A DNA stretch of 64,000 nt from Camellia lanceoleosa (GCA_025200525.1 CM045758.1:7064580-7128579), one strand, 5' to 3'. Shown: positions 22,583 through 34,776, numbered from the stretch's first letter. The notes: generated by a model not told the origin, from the sequence alone. A program made the numbers and translations.

Positions 22583-22862
22583 CCGATGGCCCTCGCCCGG
22601 GGGTAACAATACTGTGGCCGATGGCCCTTGTCCGGGGGTAAGAATACCGTGACCGATGGCCCTCGTCCAGGGGTAACAATACCGTGGCCGATGGCCCTTG
22701 TCCGGGGGTAAGAATACCGTGACCGATGGCCCTCGCCCGGGGGTAACAATACCGTGGCCGATGGCCCTTGTCCGGGGGTAAGAATACCGTGACCGATGGC
22801 CCTCGCCCGGGGGTAAGAATACCGTGGCCGATGGCCCTTGCCCGGGGGTGACAATACCGTGG
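22583..22862. repeat. 35-bp GC-rich tandem array, eight units
   Basis: Eight units of CCGATGGCCC-(T/C)(T/C)G(T/C)CC-GGGGGTAA-(C/G)AATACCGTG(G/A), with two alternating variants giving a 70-bp higher-order period. ORFs on the minus strand (22348-23080) are translations of this array. Confidence 0.9.
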
Positions 22863-24539
22863 CCAATGGATCTGTTAGCTAAGGGGTGTACCACATATGA
22901 TCTTATGCAAAATCTGAATATGAATATGAATATGAGCATGTATCTGAACCTATGTCTGATTTGAAATCTGAAAATGCATAAGACTCTGTTTCTGATAAGA
23001 TTATGTTTCTGAGATAAACTCTTATTTCTAACTCTGTGATGGACATCATTCATTAAACCCTTTACTATGTTATTATTCACTGGGCTTTAGCTCACTGTAT
23101 TATTTATGTATGTAGGTGATTAGGCGCGTAACCAGGCTTAGAGGCACCTATCTAGAATCTGCTTTGTCAGCCAACCAATGTGCCTCCCGTGGAGGTTCCG
23201 GATGTGTCAAGTGATTATTGCCTAGTAACTTAAAGTTTAAGTTCTGTTTTCTTGTTTGGTTAAACAAGTCTTGGGTATTTTGTAAATTGGGCTAAGTTCC
23301 TTTTTGGTTTAATCTGTGTATATATAGGGTGACTTAAAGTTAATGTGTATATATGTATATATAAAAAGTTTAAAATTTTTCTGTCTCATATAAGTCTGCA
23401 CAGCTCAATGGACATTGTATATTAATATTTGCTTCCGCTAGCCCCTAATATTTTGTTAATCTGTTCAGAGGCCGTAGGTAATCCTTGGATTACTGGCCGG
23501 TTACGGTGCCAAACCTATAGGGGCGGGTTTGGGTCGTGACACTTACTGTTTCCACACTTAGGTGTGAGACATGAAGAGGGGCGTCTTTGTGTGATTCCTT
23601 AGCTAGGCTAACGTTTTTGAATAACATTTACCACTAAGCGCAAACGTTGCAGCATAGTAATGAAAAGGTCAAGGCCGACAAGGTTGTTATGACTCTAAGA
23701 ATTTGACGCATCGCTTGTGAGAGCATTGTGTTGAATTAGACTCTTTAGCCTAATTCCCGCTTAAGTTACTTCAAGAGCTGTCAAAGATTGATAGCTTATT
23801 CTCTCCTTCTTGTGGATAGTAGAATTAATTGCAAGTAACTATGAAGCGAGAAATAGATATGGCAAGAGGAGTATCGTCATTTTTCAACTAGATGCATTAA
23901 AGTGTATGGAGAATAAAATTGACTTGAAGGTGCAGGGGATTAGCACTTACTAGTTAAATTTGCGATTTAGGCGCACTTGAAATCTCCATGACATCCTTTT
24001 ATGATCTAGTAAATATGAGTTAGTTGTGAGTCATTACCTAGTTGGGCCTAAACCTTTAAAACTTGTTTTGGAGAACTCACACATAAAGATGATTGGAATT
24101 AGTTTATGACATTGGTCATGAACCGGTGGCTTATTATACTTAATCACATTAATGAGATAATGACACGATGGTTTGAGTAGGCCTTCTCGGGCCCACTCGC
24201 TTATGACATCCTGTTCTCATGTGAATGTGTAACTTTGTTCGCAATAGTTGCGCACAAGTAAGTAGGAAAGCCGTAGAAGGTCATTTGTATTGGCGCATTT
24301 AGTCCACTATGATATTTGTGACTAGATATGTGTAAGGGTATGATAGCTAAGCCTCAATCTCGACACATTTATAGATTACGATACGCATCTGAGTCAAGAC
24401 TATTTGATCTCCCATAAGTCAAAAAGTTTTGAGATGATTTTTTGACATTGCACATATGAAGTTGAGATCAATTAGATAACAGCTTTTGTGTTTTTTAGTT
24501 TTGACCAAGGTGGCGAGTATCTATTTGAGTTATTTTAGA

Positions 24540-25030
24540 GAACTCTGTGAAGAGAAATGGATGCTTAGAAAATTGATTATTCCTAATACTCAACAACACA
24601 ATGGAGTAGTAGAGATAAGGAATTAAATATTGTTAATGTTAGGTGGATAATGGCGCAAAATGTTTCCCAATTAGGAATTGCACTAGTTTGCTGCCTATAT
24701 CCCTAACTAAATGCCCTCCATATCAGATTTTACACTCCATTTGAGTAATGGATTAGCGGAGAGCCATCTATGGGCGATCTCAGAATCATAAGCGACTTAT
24801 CTTTATTCTACTTCTCATAAGATTGCGAAGTTAAGACCTAAGGTTCTATAGCGCATTATTGTATGCTGTCTTGTAAACACATAGGGTTATGTGGCGCATT
24901 ATTGTATGCTGTCATGTAAATCCTCCGGGTCATATGCATATACGTAAGCAGCTTTGTGGTAGTGTAACTAAGTCACATAAAGTTTTCTTAGTAAAGGTGA
25001 CGTGTATAGAGTTTTGGAACTCTATAAGAT
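24540..25030 (+). pseudogene. pol: Copia integrase/RT-junction remnant
   Basis: With frame changes the plus strand reads FDQGGEYL (about 24505), then LIIPNTQQHNGVVEIRN (24575-24625), the remains of the Copia integrase motif usually ending in IPYTPQQNGVVER-RNR. Downstream, fragments such as AKLRPKVL and FAAYIPN match the region after the integrase core. It has many stops and frameshifts. It identifies the host of the solo LTR as Copia; lineage cannot be assigned. Confidence 0.6.
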
Positions 25031-27149
25031 AGAGAATTCTAAGCATAGCGCTTTTATGTAGCCTAGTTGAGAATGGAAAGAAATTTCCAATATCCTAGGG
25101 ACAATGGGGCGATGTGCCTACTAATGGATTACTCCATTAGAGAAGAATACTCTACATTCATAGTTGCGTGGTAGCAAATGTGAAAATTTTCCACGTCATC
25201 CGGGTGATTGAGAAGGAAATATTCATGATCGCTCATAAAATGATAAAGAGCCTAGGATAATGCCAAAGGCTCTAGTCCCCTGTTTTTAGAAAGTGGATTA
25301 ATGTTGCGCGGTTTAAGACAAAGTCTTTGAGGATTAACCATTTCTATAATTTGATTGACTTCCCATTATGACGCGAAACTATTCTAAAATTATGCGTAAT
25401 TTGGATAGTCATTGTTGAGGCATAAGGCTTGCTAGATACCGAAAAGTCGCACCATTGAGGAAAGTGTAGACCATGAGAAGACTTCCTCCTGGGGAGTTGT
25501 AACAAGCCCCGCGAGGGACCTCGCTACAGTTCGGACTCGATTTTTGTTGCGGTTCTCAATCTTGAACCAAAGAGTCCAAATCCGGCAAATCGTTTTGAAG
25601 AAAAACAGATTTTTTGAAAGAAGTGCCAAACATGGACTGCTTTGCCAGATAACAGAGTCGCCACCTAAATATTTTAAAATGGGAAATTTAGGAAACCCTG
25701 ACTCGGTGCCGAAAGGCCACGTGTCCGTCATCACCAAAGTTGGCTCGGGAACTTGGGTACGATTAGGGAAGGTCACATCGTGAGCACCCCCTCTCGCCCG
25801 GTCAAAGACCGGCCTCTACTAACCATGATATCTGTCTTTGAAAACATTGTGAGTTCTTATTCCGGTTATTAGCCTAGGATTACTATGTGATGCTCATGAC
25901 AAACAAGTATAGACTGGCCGCTCGAATGGAACAAAACATTTCATGTTTGTTTATTTGAAAATGGTGTGATGGTGCTACCCGCAGGTAGGCTAAAATGCGG
26001 ATTTGCCACCCTCGGGTGGGCTTAGAAAACATGATTTTGCCACTATCTAGTGGGCTTAAAACAAACAGTCGATGAATTGCTCCAATTCAAATAACTCAAC
26101 CTCCACCCACAGGCATTCAGGCAGTTATATCATATAAGCACATAGCCTCATGGTAAGCATGCTATTCATGGCAACACTCACACGCATGCAAAGATGCTAA
26201 AGCATAAAACTTACCGAGTACTCCAAGCCAAAACAGGAAAACGATTAGAAATCATGCATGATCCTAAGAATGCAGAATGCCTAATGCAACACATGCAAAG
26301 ATGCAACTATAACGGGCTCGGCTATTCTAAATATGGCATATGAAATGCTACAGTTAACATGTATTCGATTTGGAATTGAATACAGATGCAGTTTGTATGA
26401 TGCGCCGAGCCCGGTGCGTGCAAAACAGATGAATGATGCAAACATGCTGTCATGCTGTATGCTAATTGAAATATGCTCTATATCTAACCATCGTAAGCGG
26501 GTAAATAAAAGGGAGAAAGAAATGGGGGTTGGAAGACATACATCACACTCACACACCCTTATTACAATTATGCCCTCGCGCAGAGGGTCCGAATAAATAT
26601 ACAGTCCGAATAAAAGAATATACAGTCCGGAAATAAATATACAAATTTCTAATTAATTGACAAATTAATTAATAAAAGAATAAGCGGGCGTGCAAGCCGT
26701 GGATCGCTTTATACGATAGATGCTTTGTTGAAGAATTTTGGCGAAATCCTTTGGGATGCCCGATTAGCCTCTGTTGGCAATATTTCTCGAAATCTGCGTC
26801 CGACTCAAAGTTGCTAAACTCAATTTTCTTTGCAACAGAAGCGGGAAAAGGGCACAAAGATGTATTTCACAAATATATGCATGCCTCGATCCTCGTGCCA
26901 CCAATCACGCATATCGATGCATGATGGCCGAAGAGCCGAATTGCACAATTCAATGTAGGGATGAATGCAGATGAATGCTACAACAAAAACCTAACTCCAT
27001 CATGGGTAATCCGGAGTGTCGATGGCGGGAATTGAGACCCTGCTCACCTGAGTACTAAACGCACTCGCTTCCGTGCAATATGCATGATATGCATGAAATG
27101 CAACTAATATACAACCTAGCATGCGCAATGCTATGAGAATGAGATGAAA

Positions 27150-27740
27150 ATGAGACATCTCGAAAAGCGTGCACGCGGGCACGCAAACCGAGGTGATGGC
27201 ATGAAATGCAAATCGGATAAAACCGAGGTGCCTCGAAGTGCGCGCCCACAGGCACGCAAACCGAGGCGATGATGAAATGAGAAATCGGATAAAACCGAAG
27301 TGCCTCGAAATGCGTGCCCACAGGCGCGCAAACCGAGGCGATGATAAAATGAGAAATCAGATAAAACCGAAGTGCCTCGAAATGCGTGCCCACAGGCGCG
27401 CAAACCGAGGCGATGATATGGAGTGAAAATTGGATAAAACCGAAGTGCCTCGAAGTGCGTGCCCACAGGCGCGCAAACCGAGGCGATGATATGGAGTGAA
27501 AATCGAATAAAACCGAAGTGCCTCAAAATGCGTGCCCACAGGCGCACAAACCGAGGCGATGATAAAATGAGAAATCGGATAAAACCGAAGTGCCTCGAAG
27601 TGCGTGCCCACAGGCGCGCAAACTGAGGCGATGATATGGAGTGAAAATCAGATAAAACCGAAGTGCCTCAAAATGGGCACGCAAACCGAGGCGATGATAA
27701 AATGAGAAATCGGATAAAATCGAAGTGCCTCGAAATGCGT
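27150..27740. repeat. 72-bp hairpin tandem array in Ogre LTR
   Basis: GCCTCG starts at 27230, 27302, 27374, 27447, 27520, 27592, 27664 and 27727. Each unit contains the GCGTGCC-CACA-GGCGCGC hairpin and GATAAAACCGAA. The unit at 27664 has lost half the hairpin. The hairpin is shared with the arrays in element A but the unit length is new. Confidence 0.9.
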
Positions 27741-28290
27741 GCCCACGGGCACACAAACCGAGGCAATGGCATACAAGCATGAAAATGCAAATTGGGCTTA
27801 CACCAACATGAGAGGGCCTCAACCACACTCACATAGGCTGCCGTCGGATCAAAATAAAGTGCCTCGAAAAGCGTGCACACGGGCACACAAACTGAGGCAA
27901 TGGCATACAAGCATGAAAATGCAAATTGGGCTTACGCCAACATGAGAGGGCCTCAACCACACTCACATAGGCTGCCGTCGGATAAAACGAGGCTGCCTCG
28001 AAATGCGCGCACACGGGCACACAAACCGAGGCAATGGCATACAAGCATGAAAATGCAAATTGGGCTTACACCAACATGAGAGGGCCTCAACCACACTCAC
28101 ATAGGCTGCCGTCGGATAAATGAGGCACACGGGCACACAAACCGAGGCAATGGCATACAAGCATGAAAATGCAAATTGGGCTTACACCAACATGAGAGGG
28201 CCTCAACCACACTCACATAGGCTGCCGTCGGATAAAACGAGGCTGCCTCGAAATGCGTGCCCACTGGCACGCAAACCGAGGCAATGCATT
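27741..28290. repeat. 133-bp hairpin tandem array in Ogre LTR, about four units
   Basis: Units carry GGCATACAAGCATGAAAATG, GGGCTTACACCAACATGAG and CACTCACATAGGCTGCCG, the diverged counterpart of the 133-bp array in element A. One unit (about 28120) has a truncated hairpin. Confidence 0.88.
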
Positions 28291-29784
28291 AAGGCATGAA
28301 ATGACATGGGAAATGATATGCAAGCATGCAAACCAAATTTCAGCCACTAAATGAAGGGGAAAGCAACCCCGAAATGATACGAAATGACAATCAATGCATG
28401 AAATCATCCCGAAATGCAATTCTAAGTGCCCGAAATGGCCTACGGCTATGCTAAACATGCAAAATTGGCACATGAAAGCAAAAACAGTAGCAAGGCAGCC
28501 CCAAAAATAGCATCTTTCCAGTACAAAACATAGCCAAATTGTAAGCATAGATATGGCAACAATTGCTTGCAAAAATACGGAAAAAGAGAGGAATTACAAA
28601 GCAAGTGGTATCTACCATGCTCAAACCCAAAAAATTAGTTCTACAACATTAGAGAGGGACTAAAAATATGCATTTTTACAGAAGATGATAGCCTCTAATT
28701 CAGTGTGTAGATATACTAAAGATAGCATGCAAAATTTGGGCTAACCAAGGCTATAAAGAGAGGTACTATAAGAAAACATCAAATGGCCTCAGACCCTTAA
28801 TAAAACTTGAAGAATAGACCAAAATAAGACACTTCACAAGCCTGATGATGGCTCAAAACAGAGGCTAAGCAAGCCTAACAAAGCATGCGATTTTACGGAA
28901 AAATAGAGGAATACAAAGGAAGTACCAAAACCAATCATCAAATGGACTAAGACTCTTAGCAAAGGATGAATAATGGACCAAAATAAGGTATTCTCTAAGC
29001 CTGATGAAGGCTGAAATCCGAAGCCAAATGAGTCTAACAAAGCATGCAAAATATGCATAGGACATGGATTCAAAGCAAGTGTATGATAGAGGAGGCAAAC
29101 ATGGTTGAGCCCTTCTTCAATGTTGAAGAGGGGCTCAAAATGAGCACAATATCAGTAGGTTGAATACTCTAACTCAGATCACAAATGGGCTAAAAATAGC
29201 ATGCAATTTTACGGTAAAATGGAGGAATTTCAAAGGAAGTGCATGCTAGAGCCACCAAACATGATGGAGCCCTTCTTCAATGTTGAAGAGGGGCTCAAAA
29301 TAGGCCCACTAACAGTTCATGGTATGCTCGAAATCAGATCACTCAAAAGCCAAACAAAGCATGCAAAATAATGGCATAAAGAGTGATATTGAAACAAGTG
29401 CATCATAGAGGGCTCAAACAGGGTTGAGCCCTTAAACAAACATGTAGAATAGCTCAAAATAAGGCCCCTTTCAGTTAGGGCCGGAGCTCAAAACAGTGAG
29501 CAAGTGGGCTAAGAAATTGGTGCAAGAATGAGCTAGAAAAGAGGGAAAGTGAACTTACCCTTGAAGACCAATACTTTGACTACTTCTTGGACCAACTTTG
29601 ATGACTTCAAGCTTCTGGAATCCCTCCCTTGCTGCTGGAAATGGAGTGGTGATGATAGAGCTTGAAGATGATGAAGAAAATGGGACCAAAACTTGAAGAA
29701 AAAGGTTTTGGAGCTATGGAAAATGGAGAGAAAATGGTGTATCTCTCTCAAAAATCTCTAACCCTCATCCAACCTCTAAGAACC

Positions 29785-29800
29785 TCTCCTTTATAGAGCA
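29785..29800 (-). promoter_or_regulatory. TATA box of Ogre LTR (element C)
   Basis: The minus strand reads TGCTCTATAAAGGAGAGG. The equivalent site in the solo LTR at 57030 is CTCTATAAAAGGAGGC. About 30 bp downstream is GAGGGTTAGAG, a telobox-like string also seen in the solo LTR. Confidence 0.6.
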
Positions 29801-30640
29801 AAAATGCACCAAAAATATCCAAAAAGCACCAAAATATCTAAAAAGCAACAAAATATCTAAAAATCAACAAAAATATCTAAAAAGCAACTCTCTAATCCTC
29901 CATACACTTGCTGAGACAATTGCTGGCCTCCCACCCTCCAGTGATCTTCCTGGTGTTGAAACAGAGGTACCTGCCAAATTTGAACAAAAACTAATGCAAA
30001 ACGAAAGCTCGGGGACCAAAACCGCGCGGGGTCCCGAAAATGGGCTGCAGGCACCGAAAGTGGCGTTCGGCCGCGAAGTGGGTATCAGAGGCCCCAGTGT
30101 CCCTCGGAATGACAAAACAGAGGTTCCTGCCAGAAATCAGAGAAAACCGATGCAAAATGAATGCTCGGGGCCCAAACCGCGCGATTCGGGGTCTCGAAAA
30201 CCGGCTGTAAGCACCGAAAGTGGTGTTTGGCCACGAAGTGCGCATCAGAAGCCCCAGTGTTCCTCGTTATACTAAAACAGAGGCACTTACCAAAAATCGG
30301 AGAAATCGGAGATGGTTGGGCGGTCCCGAGCCGAGGCACACGGCCTGACGGCTCTGAAAACCGGGAACCGGGCTCCGAAATGGGCGAAATGGCCTACGGC
30401 CACAAAAAGTAGCTCACGGCCACTGGGAGATAGTCTACGGGACCACTCCCTTCCCTCGGGAAAGAAAACAGAGAAAAACGAGTCTAGTTCGCAAACCGAG
30501 ACAAGGCAGTAAGAGGGTTGAAGTCCGGAGAGGCGACGGCCGCGACTCGAGACTTCGAACGAAAGCACAAGATGCAACATCACCGAAGCCAATCGGTGAC
30601 GCTCGAAGTCTTAAGGTCGGTCAAAAATGGGGTGTCTCTG

Positions 30641-30651
30641 TTGCCCCTCTT
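30641..30651 (-). promoter_or_regulatory. Polypurine tract of element C
   Basis: The minus strand reads AAGAGGGGCAA directly before the LTR start. It primes plus-strand DNA synthesis and shows that the adjoining LTR is the 3' one. Confidence 0.65.
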
Positions 30652-31039
30652 GACGTAACTCTAAGTCAAGAAGTGACGAGAGTGAATGTCAAAGCCCAGA
30701 GACGACCCATTTTTGACAAGGCCGAAGACTTAGACAATCATACAAGATAAACAGAGATACGTATGCCCGCAGGCAGGGGGCAAAATGCAAATGGTATGCA
30801 AGAAGCCAGATAATCATGCAAATGCAGCAAGCTGTAATGAAGCAAGTATTGACAAATAGATGCAACAGTTTTAAGCAAGAATGCAAAGCAACAACTATAT
30901 TTCATGCAGTTAGGATGTAAGAGAATTAAGTAATTCTCATTGCGTCTCACGCAGAGAAGGCTAAAAGTGACTACCGAGAGTACCCGGAGTCTCACACACA
31001 ACATCTCTCTGTGTATTACACACAGGAGGAAAGAAGGTA

Positions 31040-31640
31040 AAGAGAAACCTCATCAGCGTAGTACACGTGAGGGAGGAAAGAAAGGCAAAATTTCTCAGCG
31101 TAGTACACGCGAGAGAAGAAAGATAAAAGCAAGGTGAAACCTCATCAGCGTAGTACACGCGAAAGAGGAGAGAAAAGCCTCTCAGCGTAGTACACGCGAG
31201 AGAGGAAAGAAAAGGAAAAAAGAAACCTCTCAGCGTAGTACACGCGAGAGAGTAGAGAAAAGCCTCTCAGCGTAGTACACGTGAGAGAGGAAAGACGAAA
31301 GCAAAAAGAAACCTCTCAACGTAGTACACGCGAGAAAGGAGAGAAAAGCCTCTCAGCGTAGTACACGCGAGAGAGGAAAGACGAAAGCAAAAAGAAACCT
31401 CTCATCGTAGTACACGCGAGAGAAGAGAGAAAAGCCTCTCAGCGTAGTACACGCGAGAGAGGAAAGACGAAAGCAAAAAGAAACCTCTCAACGTAGTACA
31501 CGCGAGAGAGGAGAGAAAAGCCTCTCAGCGTAGTACACGCGAGAGAGGAAAGACGAAAGCAAAAAGAAACCTCTCAACGTAGTACACGCGAGAGAGGAGA
31601 GAAAAGCCTCTCAGCGTAGTACACGCGAGAGAGGAAAGAG
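31040..31640. repeat. Hairpin tandem array in 3' UTR of element C (37 + 49 bp, 86-bp higher-order unit)
   Basis: About fourteen copies of a core CTCTCAGCGTAGTACACGCGAGAG, in shorter and longer variants that alternate from about 31300 on to give an 86-bp repeat. The core folds as CTCTC/GAGAG plus GCGT/ACGC around AGTAC. Arrays of this kind between pol and the 3' LTR are known in Tat/Ogre elements. Confidence 0.88.
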
Positions 31641-31654
31641 AAACAACGCAAGTA

Positions 31655-31905
31655 AAAAGGCGCACAACAATGTGGGCGAAACATGCATGACAACGCAAGT
31701 GAAATGTGTGCATAACAATGCAACCGGGATGTGCATGACAATGCAAATGAAGTGGGTGCATAACAATGCAATTTGAAACGTGCATCACAATGCAAGTGAA
31801 GAGGTGCATAACAATGCTAGACAGATGTGTATAACAATGCGAGTAATGAGCATAACAATGCTAGTGAGATGTGTATAACAATGCAACGAATGAGCATAGT
31901 GTGAG
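31655..31905. repeat. CATAACAATGCAA short-period repeats
   Basis: About ten degenerate copies of GTGCATAACAATGCAA spaced about 20-30 bp, directly after the hairpin array. Confidence 0.75.
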
Positions 31906-32259
31906 AATGATAAGGGTTTAGAGAAGGTTGAGAGAGAGGCCAGATTTGAAGGCGTGAGGATTCAAAATAATTACAAAGCCTTTAACAATTATTCTCAGAT
32001 TCAAAATAAGCTTCGAAATTGAGAGAGAATCATCGAAACATAGATTTTGAAATCGAAATTGAGAGAGAGAACTTCGATTAGGGCTATAGCGAGAGATGAC
32101 TTGATCCATTGAGACGGTTAGAGAGAGAGAGAGATAGAGAGAGTGCTAACGAGAGACAGAGTGAGTGAGTGAGATATTAGGGCTAGAATGTATTATATTT
32201 GATATTCACCCGCTCACTCATTTAAGAAAGAGAGAGATAGGACTTTCGAAGGCGTTTTC
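31906..32259. other. GA-rich non-coding stretch
   Basis: Repeated GAGAGA runs (e.g. 32118-32150) and no supportable gene; the origin is unclear. Confidence 0.5.
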
Positions 32260-32401
32260 AAACGCCTTTGGTTTCTAAAACGGTGCTGTTTTGATATTAA
32301 ACAAAAGCGACGTTTAAAAAACGTCATTAAATATTATAAAATGTGACGTTTAATAAAACGCCGTTAAATAAACGTCGTCTAAACTCACATTTCTTGTAGT
32401 A
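32260..32401 (-). mobile_element. Terminus of a CACTA (En/Spm-type) DNA transposon
   Basis: The right edge reads TTTCTTGTAGTA, the complement of a CACTACAAGAAA terminus with one substitution. Inside it are repeated subterminal motifs (GACGTTTAA, AACGTC, GCCGTTAAAT) typical of CACTA ends. No matching left end or transposase frame was found, so this is an orphan end. Confidence 0.5.
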
Positions 32402-33104
32402 ACCGATTTTCTGTTTGAATATGCTAATTAGGAATAGGAAGATTGAGAGAAAGCATAGAGAACTAGAACTAAGACTTATCTTCTTTTTTTTTTTTTTTTG
32501 GATCAGCTGAACCACATATTAGAGAACTTTTTGAATCGAACATAGTCACAGTTTAGGCTTGTAAACCGGATTTAATTAGCACTTGTATATCAAAGTCGTA
32601 GTAAATTCTATCTTTGCTCAATCCAAATAATAAGAGGTCATGTGTTTATTGGGGACAAATTGAAGGACCGAATAAGACTTTTGAGGGAGGGGCCATTAAA
32701 TAGGAGTATGGATTTACAGTGGGGCTATATTAATGTTTTAGACAAAATCAATGAAAAATAAAAGATTCAATGTAGTAGTGAATAATGCAAATCTTAAAAC
32801 AAAAACAAGAAATACTCAATGATATAAGAACATAGTGACAATGAAAAGATTATGGCACACGCTCTCCTCTCCTATTATAAAAAAAAGTTAAGTTAGTGTT
32901 TGGTTTAGTTTTGAAATTGTGATTATAATAAAAAAATTTCAAAACTCATAAACAAATACACAACTTAAAACTACTCAAAATTTAATTAAAAATTATTTTT
33001 AAAACTCATAACTAAATACACAACTCAAAATTCAATTCCAAACTCAAAACCCAACCCTTTTCAAAACTCTATTTAAAAAAAAAAATTCAAAATAATATTT
33101 TTTT
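32402..33104. other. AT-rich non-coding stretch
   Basis: Contains a poly-T run next to GGATCAGCTG (32484-32510), possibly a retrotransposon tail, and a segment (32890-33060) that resembles the foldback arms at 33105-34232. No gene seen. Confidence 0.5.
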
Positions 33105-34232
33105 TAGTTTGTTTTTTTAAATTATTTTTAGAATCATGATTTAAGTGTGGAGTTGTATTTTGAGTTACGAGTTTTGAAAAAAGAAAATTTGTTTGGTTAT
33201 AAGTTTTGAAAAAAGTTTTGAATTGTATTTTGAGTTTTGAGTTGTATTTCGATTTTTTTTTTATTTTTTTAAATATTTAAAAAATTTCTTAATTTTATTT
33301 TTTTAGGGTATATATGTTATATTTTAAATATTTATTTATTTTAATGTGCACTGCATTCATACATTTGTGTGCTATATTTTGTTAAAAAACATTTTAATAT
33401 GTATTTTTAAATATTTAAAAATTTATAAAATTTTATTTATTTATTTTAAATATGTAATTTTTTTTAAATACTTTATTTTATTTTATAAATATATTTTTAA
33501 ATATTTTAAATATTTAATTTTTTTAAATTTAAAAAAAATTTGGATCGCCATATATATATCTAAATCATAACAAATTATTTGGCCAATACTTACAAAAATA
33601 ACAAAAAATATTTTTTGAAAAAATAAAAAAATAAAAAAAATATTTTTCTTCAAAAATAAAAAAAAAAATAAATTGTTTTTTGAAAAAATATTTTTTCAAA
33701 AAAATGTTAAATATAAAATAATTTTAACGGGCAAAATTAAAAATATTTTTTTGAATTTTTTTAATTGAGTTTTGAAAAAAAAAATTGGTTATGAGTTTTG
33801 AAAATAGTTTTTAAATTGAGTTTTGAGTTATATGTTTGGTTACGATTTGAGTGTGAAGTTGTGTTTTGAGTTTAAAATATTAAAACAATTAAAATATTTA
33901 CAAAATAAAGTAAAATATTTAAAATTAAAAAATGTTTAAGTAACAATTATACATTTAAAATAAAAAAATAATTTTTTTTAAACATTTTTAAATATTTAAA
34001 AAAATAAATTTCAAAAATTTCAAAATACAACTCAAAATTCAAAAACTCAAAACTCAAAATTCTTTTCAAAATTCAAAATTTTTTTTTCAAAACTTTTTCC
34101 AAACCTTTTCACAAAACTCTTTTAAAAATTTATAACTAAGCAAATTTTCTCTTTTCAAAACTCAACTCACAACTTACATTTAAATCACAACTCTACACTT
34201 AAATCATAATTCTAAAATTTAAACAAACCCAC
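33105..34232. repeat. AT-rich foldback element, about 1.1 kb
   Basis: The left arm (33105-33260: GATTTAAGTGTGGAGTTGTA, then GAGTTTTGAAAAAAG) matches the reverse complement of the right arm (about 34010-34232: CACAACTCTACACTTAAATC). The interior is A/T runs. An ORF at 33346-33570 is low-complexity Ile/Phe/Tyr/Lys and is not credible. Confidence 0.6.
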
Positions 34233-34776
34233 TCTACGATTTTTGGTGATATTAGTTACAAACAACTATGATTATATTTAGGGCGCATCATAAAAAATCT
34301 TAATTTTGAACCATTGTGGTTATATATAAACATTAAAATGTTACAAACTATTAAGATGAGAAAAGTTGCGAATCATTCTAATTTTATCACAAATCAATAT
34401 TGTAAAATTACGAAAAGTGTTCTTTCTTTTAGGAATGTATATTATAGCCTTTCCCTAATGAATTTTAAAAATATATAATTGACTCCAATTGCCCATTAAT
34501 AAAGAAATATATAATCAATTAAGATAAATTGATTGATTACAAGATATTTTAATAGAAAAAGATATTTCATCATAAATTAATATTCTAAGTCCAACTAATG
34601 AATAAAGGAAAAGAACAAACAAAGAGTTCTTTGATTTGAGATAGGAAAAAGAGTTCGTAAATGTTCAATGGGGAGGGGCCAAATAAGTATAAATTAAAAG
34701 CACAGACTATTTGCAAATACTAATAACAGTATGTTCAAGTGAGCAGGAGGGCCATGGCCTCTCACTGTCTCTTCTG
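34233..34776. other. AT-rich spacer, nothing recognised
   Basis: No reading frame or repeat structure that I can support. Confidence 0.5.

Larger units (their letters stand above)
19574..23541 (+). mobile_element. Tekay-type solo LTR (3,968 bp)
   Basis: Begins TGTAACAATCCC and ends TTTGGGTCGTGACA, matching the ends of the complete Tekay element's LTR (TGTAACAACCC / TTTGGGTCGTGACA). It shares internal landmarks such as CACTGGGCTTTAGCTCACTG and the CGCTCGAGCG palindromes, but is about 1.5 kb longer. No primer site or coding region follows. Flanking 5-mers are CGTAC (left) and CTTAC (right), a one-mismatch duplication, so this is an older solo LTR formed by LTR-LTR recombination. The interior (19600-22570) is AT-rich and non-coding. 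Confidence 0.75.
17010..25497 (+). mobile_element. Decayed Copia retrotransposon, interrupted by a solo LTR
   Basis: Begins with a 469-bp 5' LTR and Met-tRNA primer site. The interior has no long frame but shows Copia integrase remnants at about 24550-24640. A 3,968-bp Tekay-type solo LTR (19574-23541) splits it, and at 25498 it is cut by the Ogre-like element C. No 3' LTR copy was found, so the right end is lost or displaced. The candidate left duplication is ATTAT (17005-17009). Confidence 0.7.
25498..30638 (-). repeat. Ogre LTR (about 5.1 kb), 3' LTR of element C
   Basis: Collinear with the LTR of element A: shared blocks include GGACTCGATTT at the end, a CACTATCTAGTGGGCTTAAA segment, hairpin arrays, and GGTCGGTCAAAAATGGGGTGTCT at the start (split here by array differences). 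No protein gene. ORFs within it are short or repeat-derived. Confidence 0.85.
25498..31910 (-). mobile_element. Ogre-like element C, 3' end only (LTR plus 3' UTR)
   Basis: Minus strand. The left part (25498-30638) is an Ogre LTR. To its right is a polypurine tract and internal 3' UTR sequence with tandem arrays, so this is the 3' LTR side of an element whose gag-pol has been lost. The LTR ends TTACA on minus at 25498, against Copia DNA. The inner LTR start is eroded (AGAGACACCCC instead of TGTAGACACCCC). The right limit near 31910 is a guess from the end of the arrays. Confidence 0.75.

Noticed and set aside
22348..23080. Two minus-strand ORFs of about 170 codons with Gly/Pro/Arg repeats
   Set aside because: They read through the 35-bp tandem array of a solo LTR.
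27055..28160. A series of Cys/His-rich ORFs on both strands
   Set aside because: Unit length (72 bp) is a multiple of three, which keeps several frames open over the hairpin array. Not genes.
33346..33570. 74-codon ORF rich in Ile, Phe, Tyr and Lys
   Set aside because: Low-complexity A/T translation inside a foldback.
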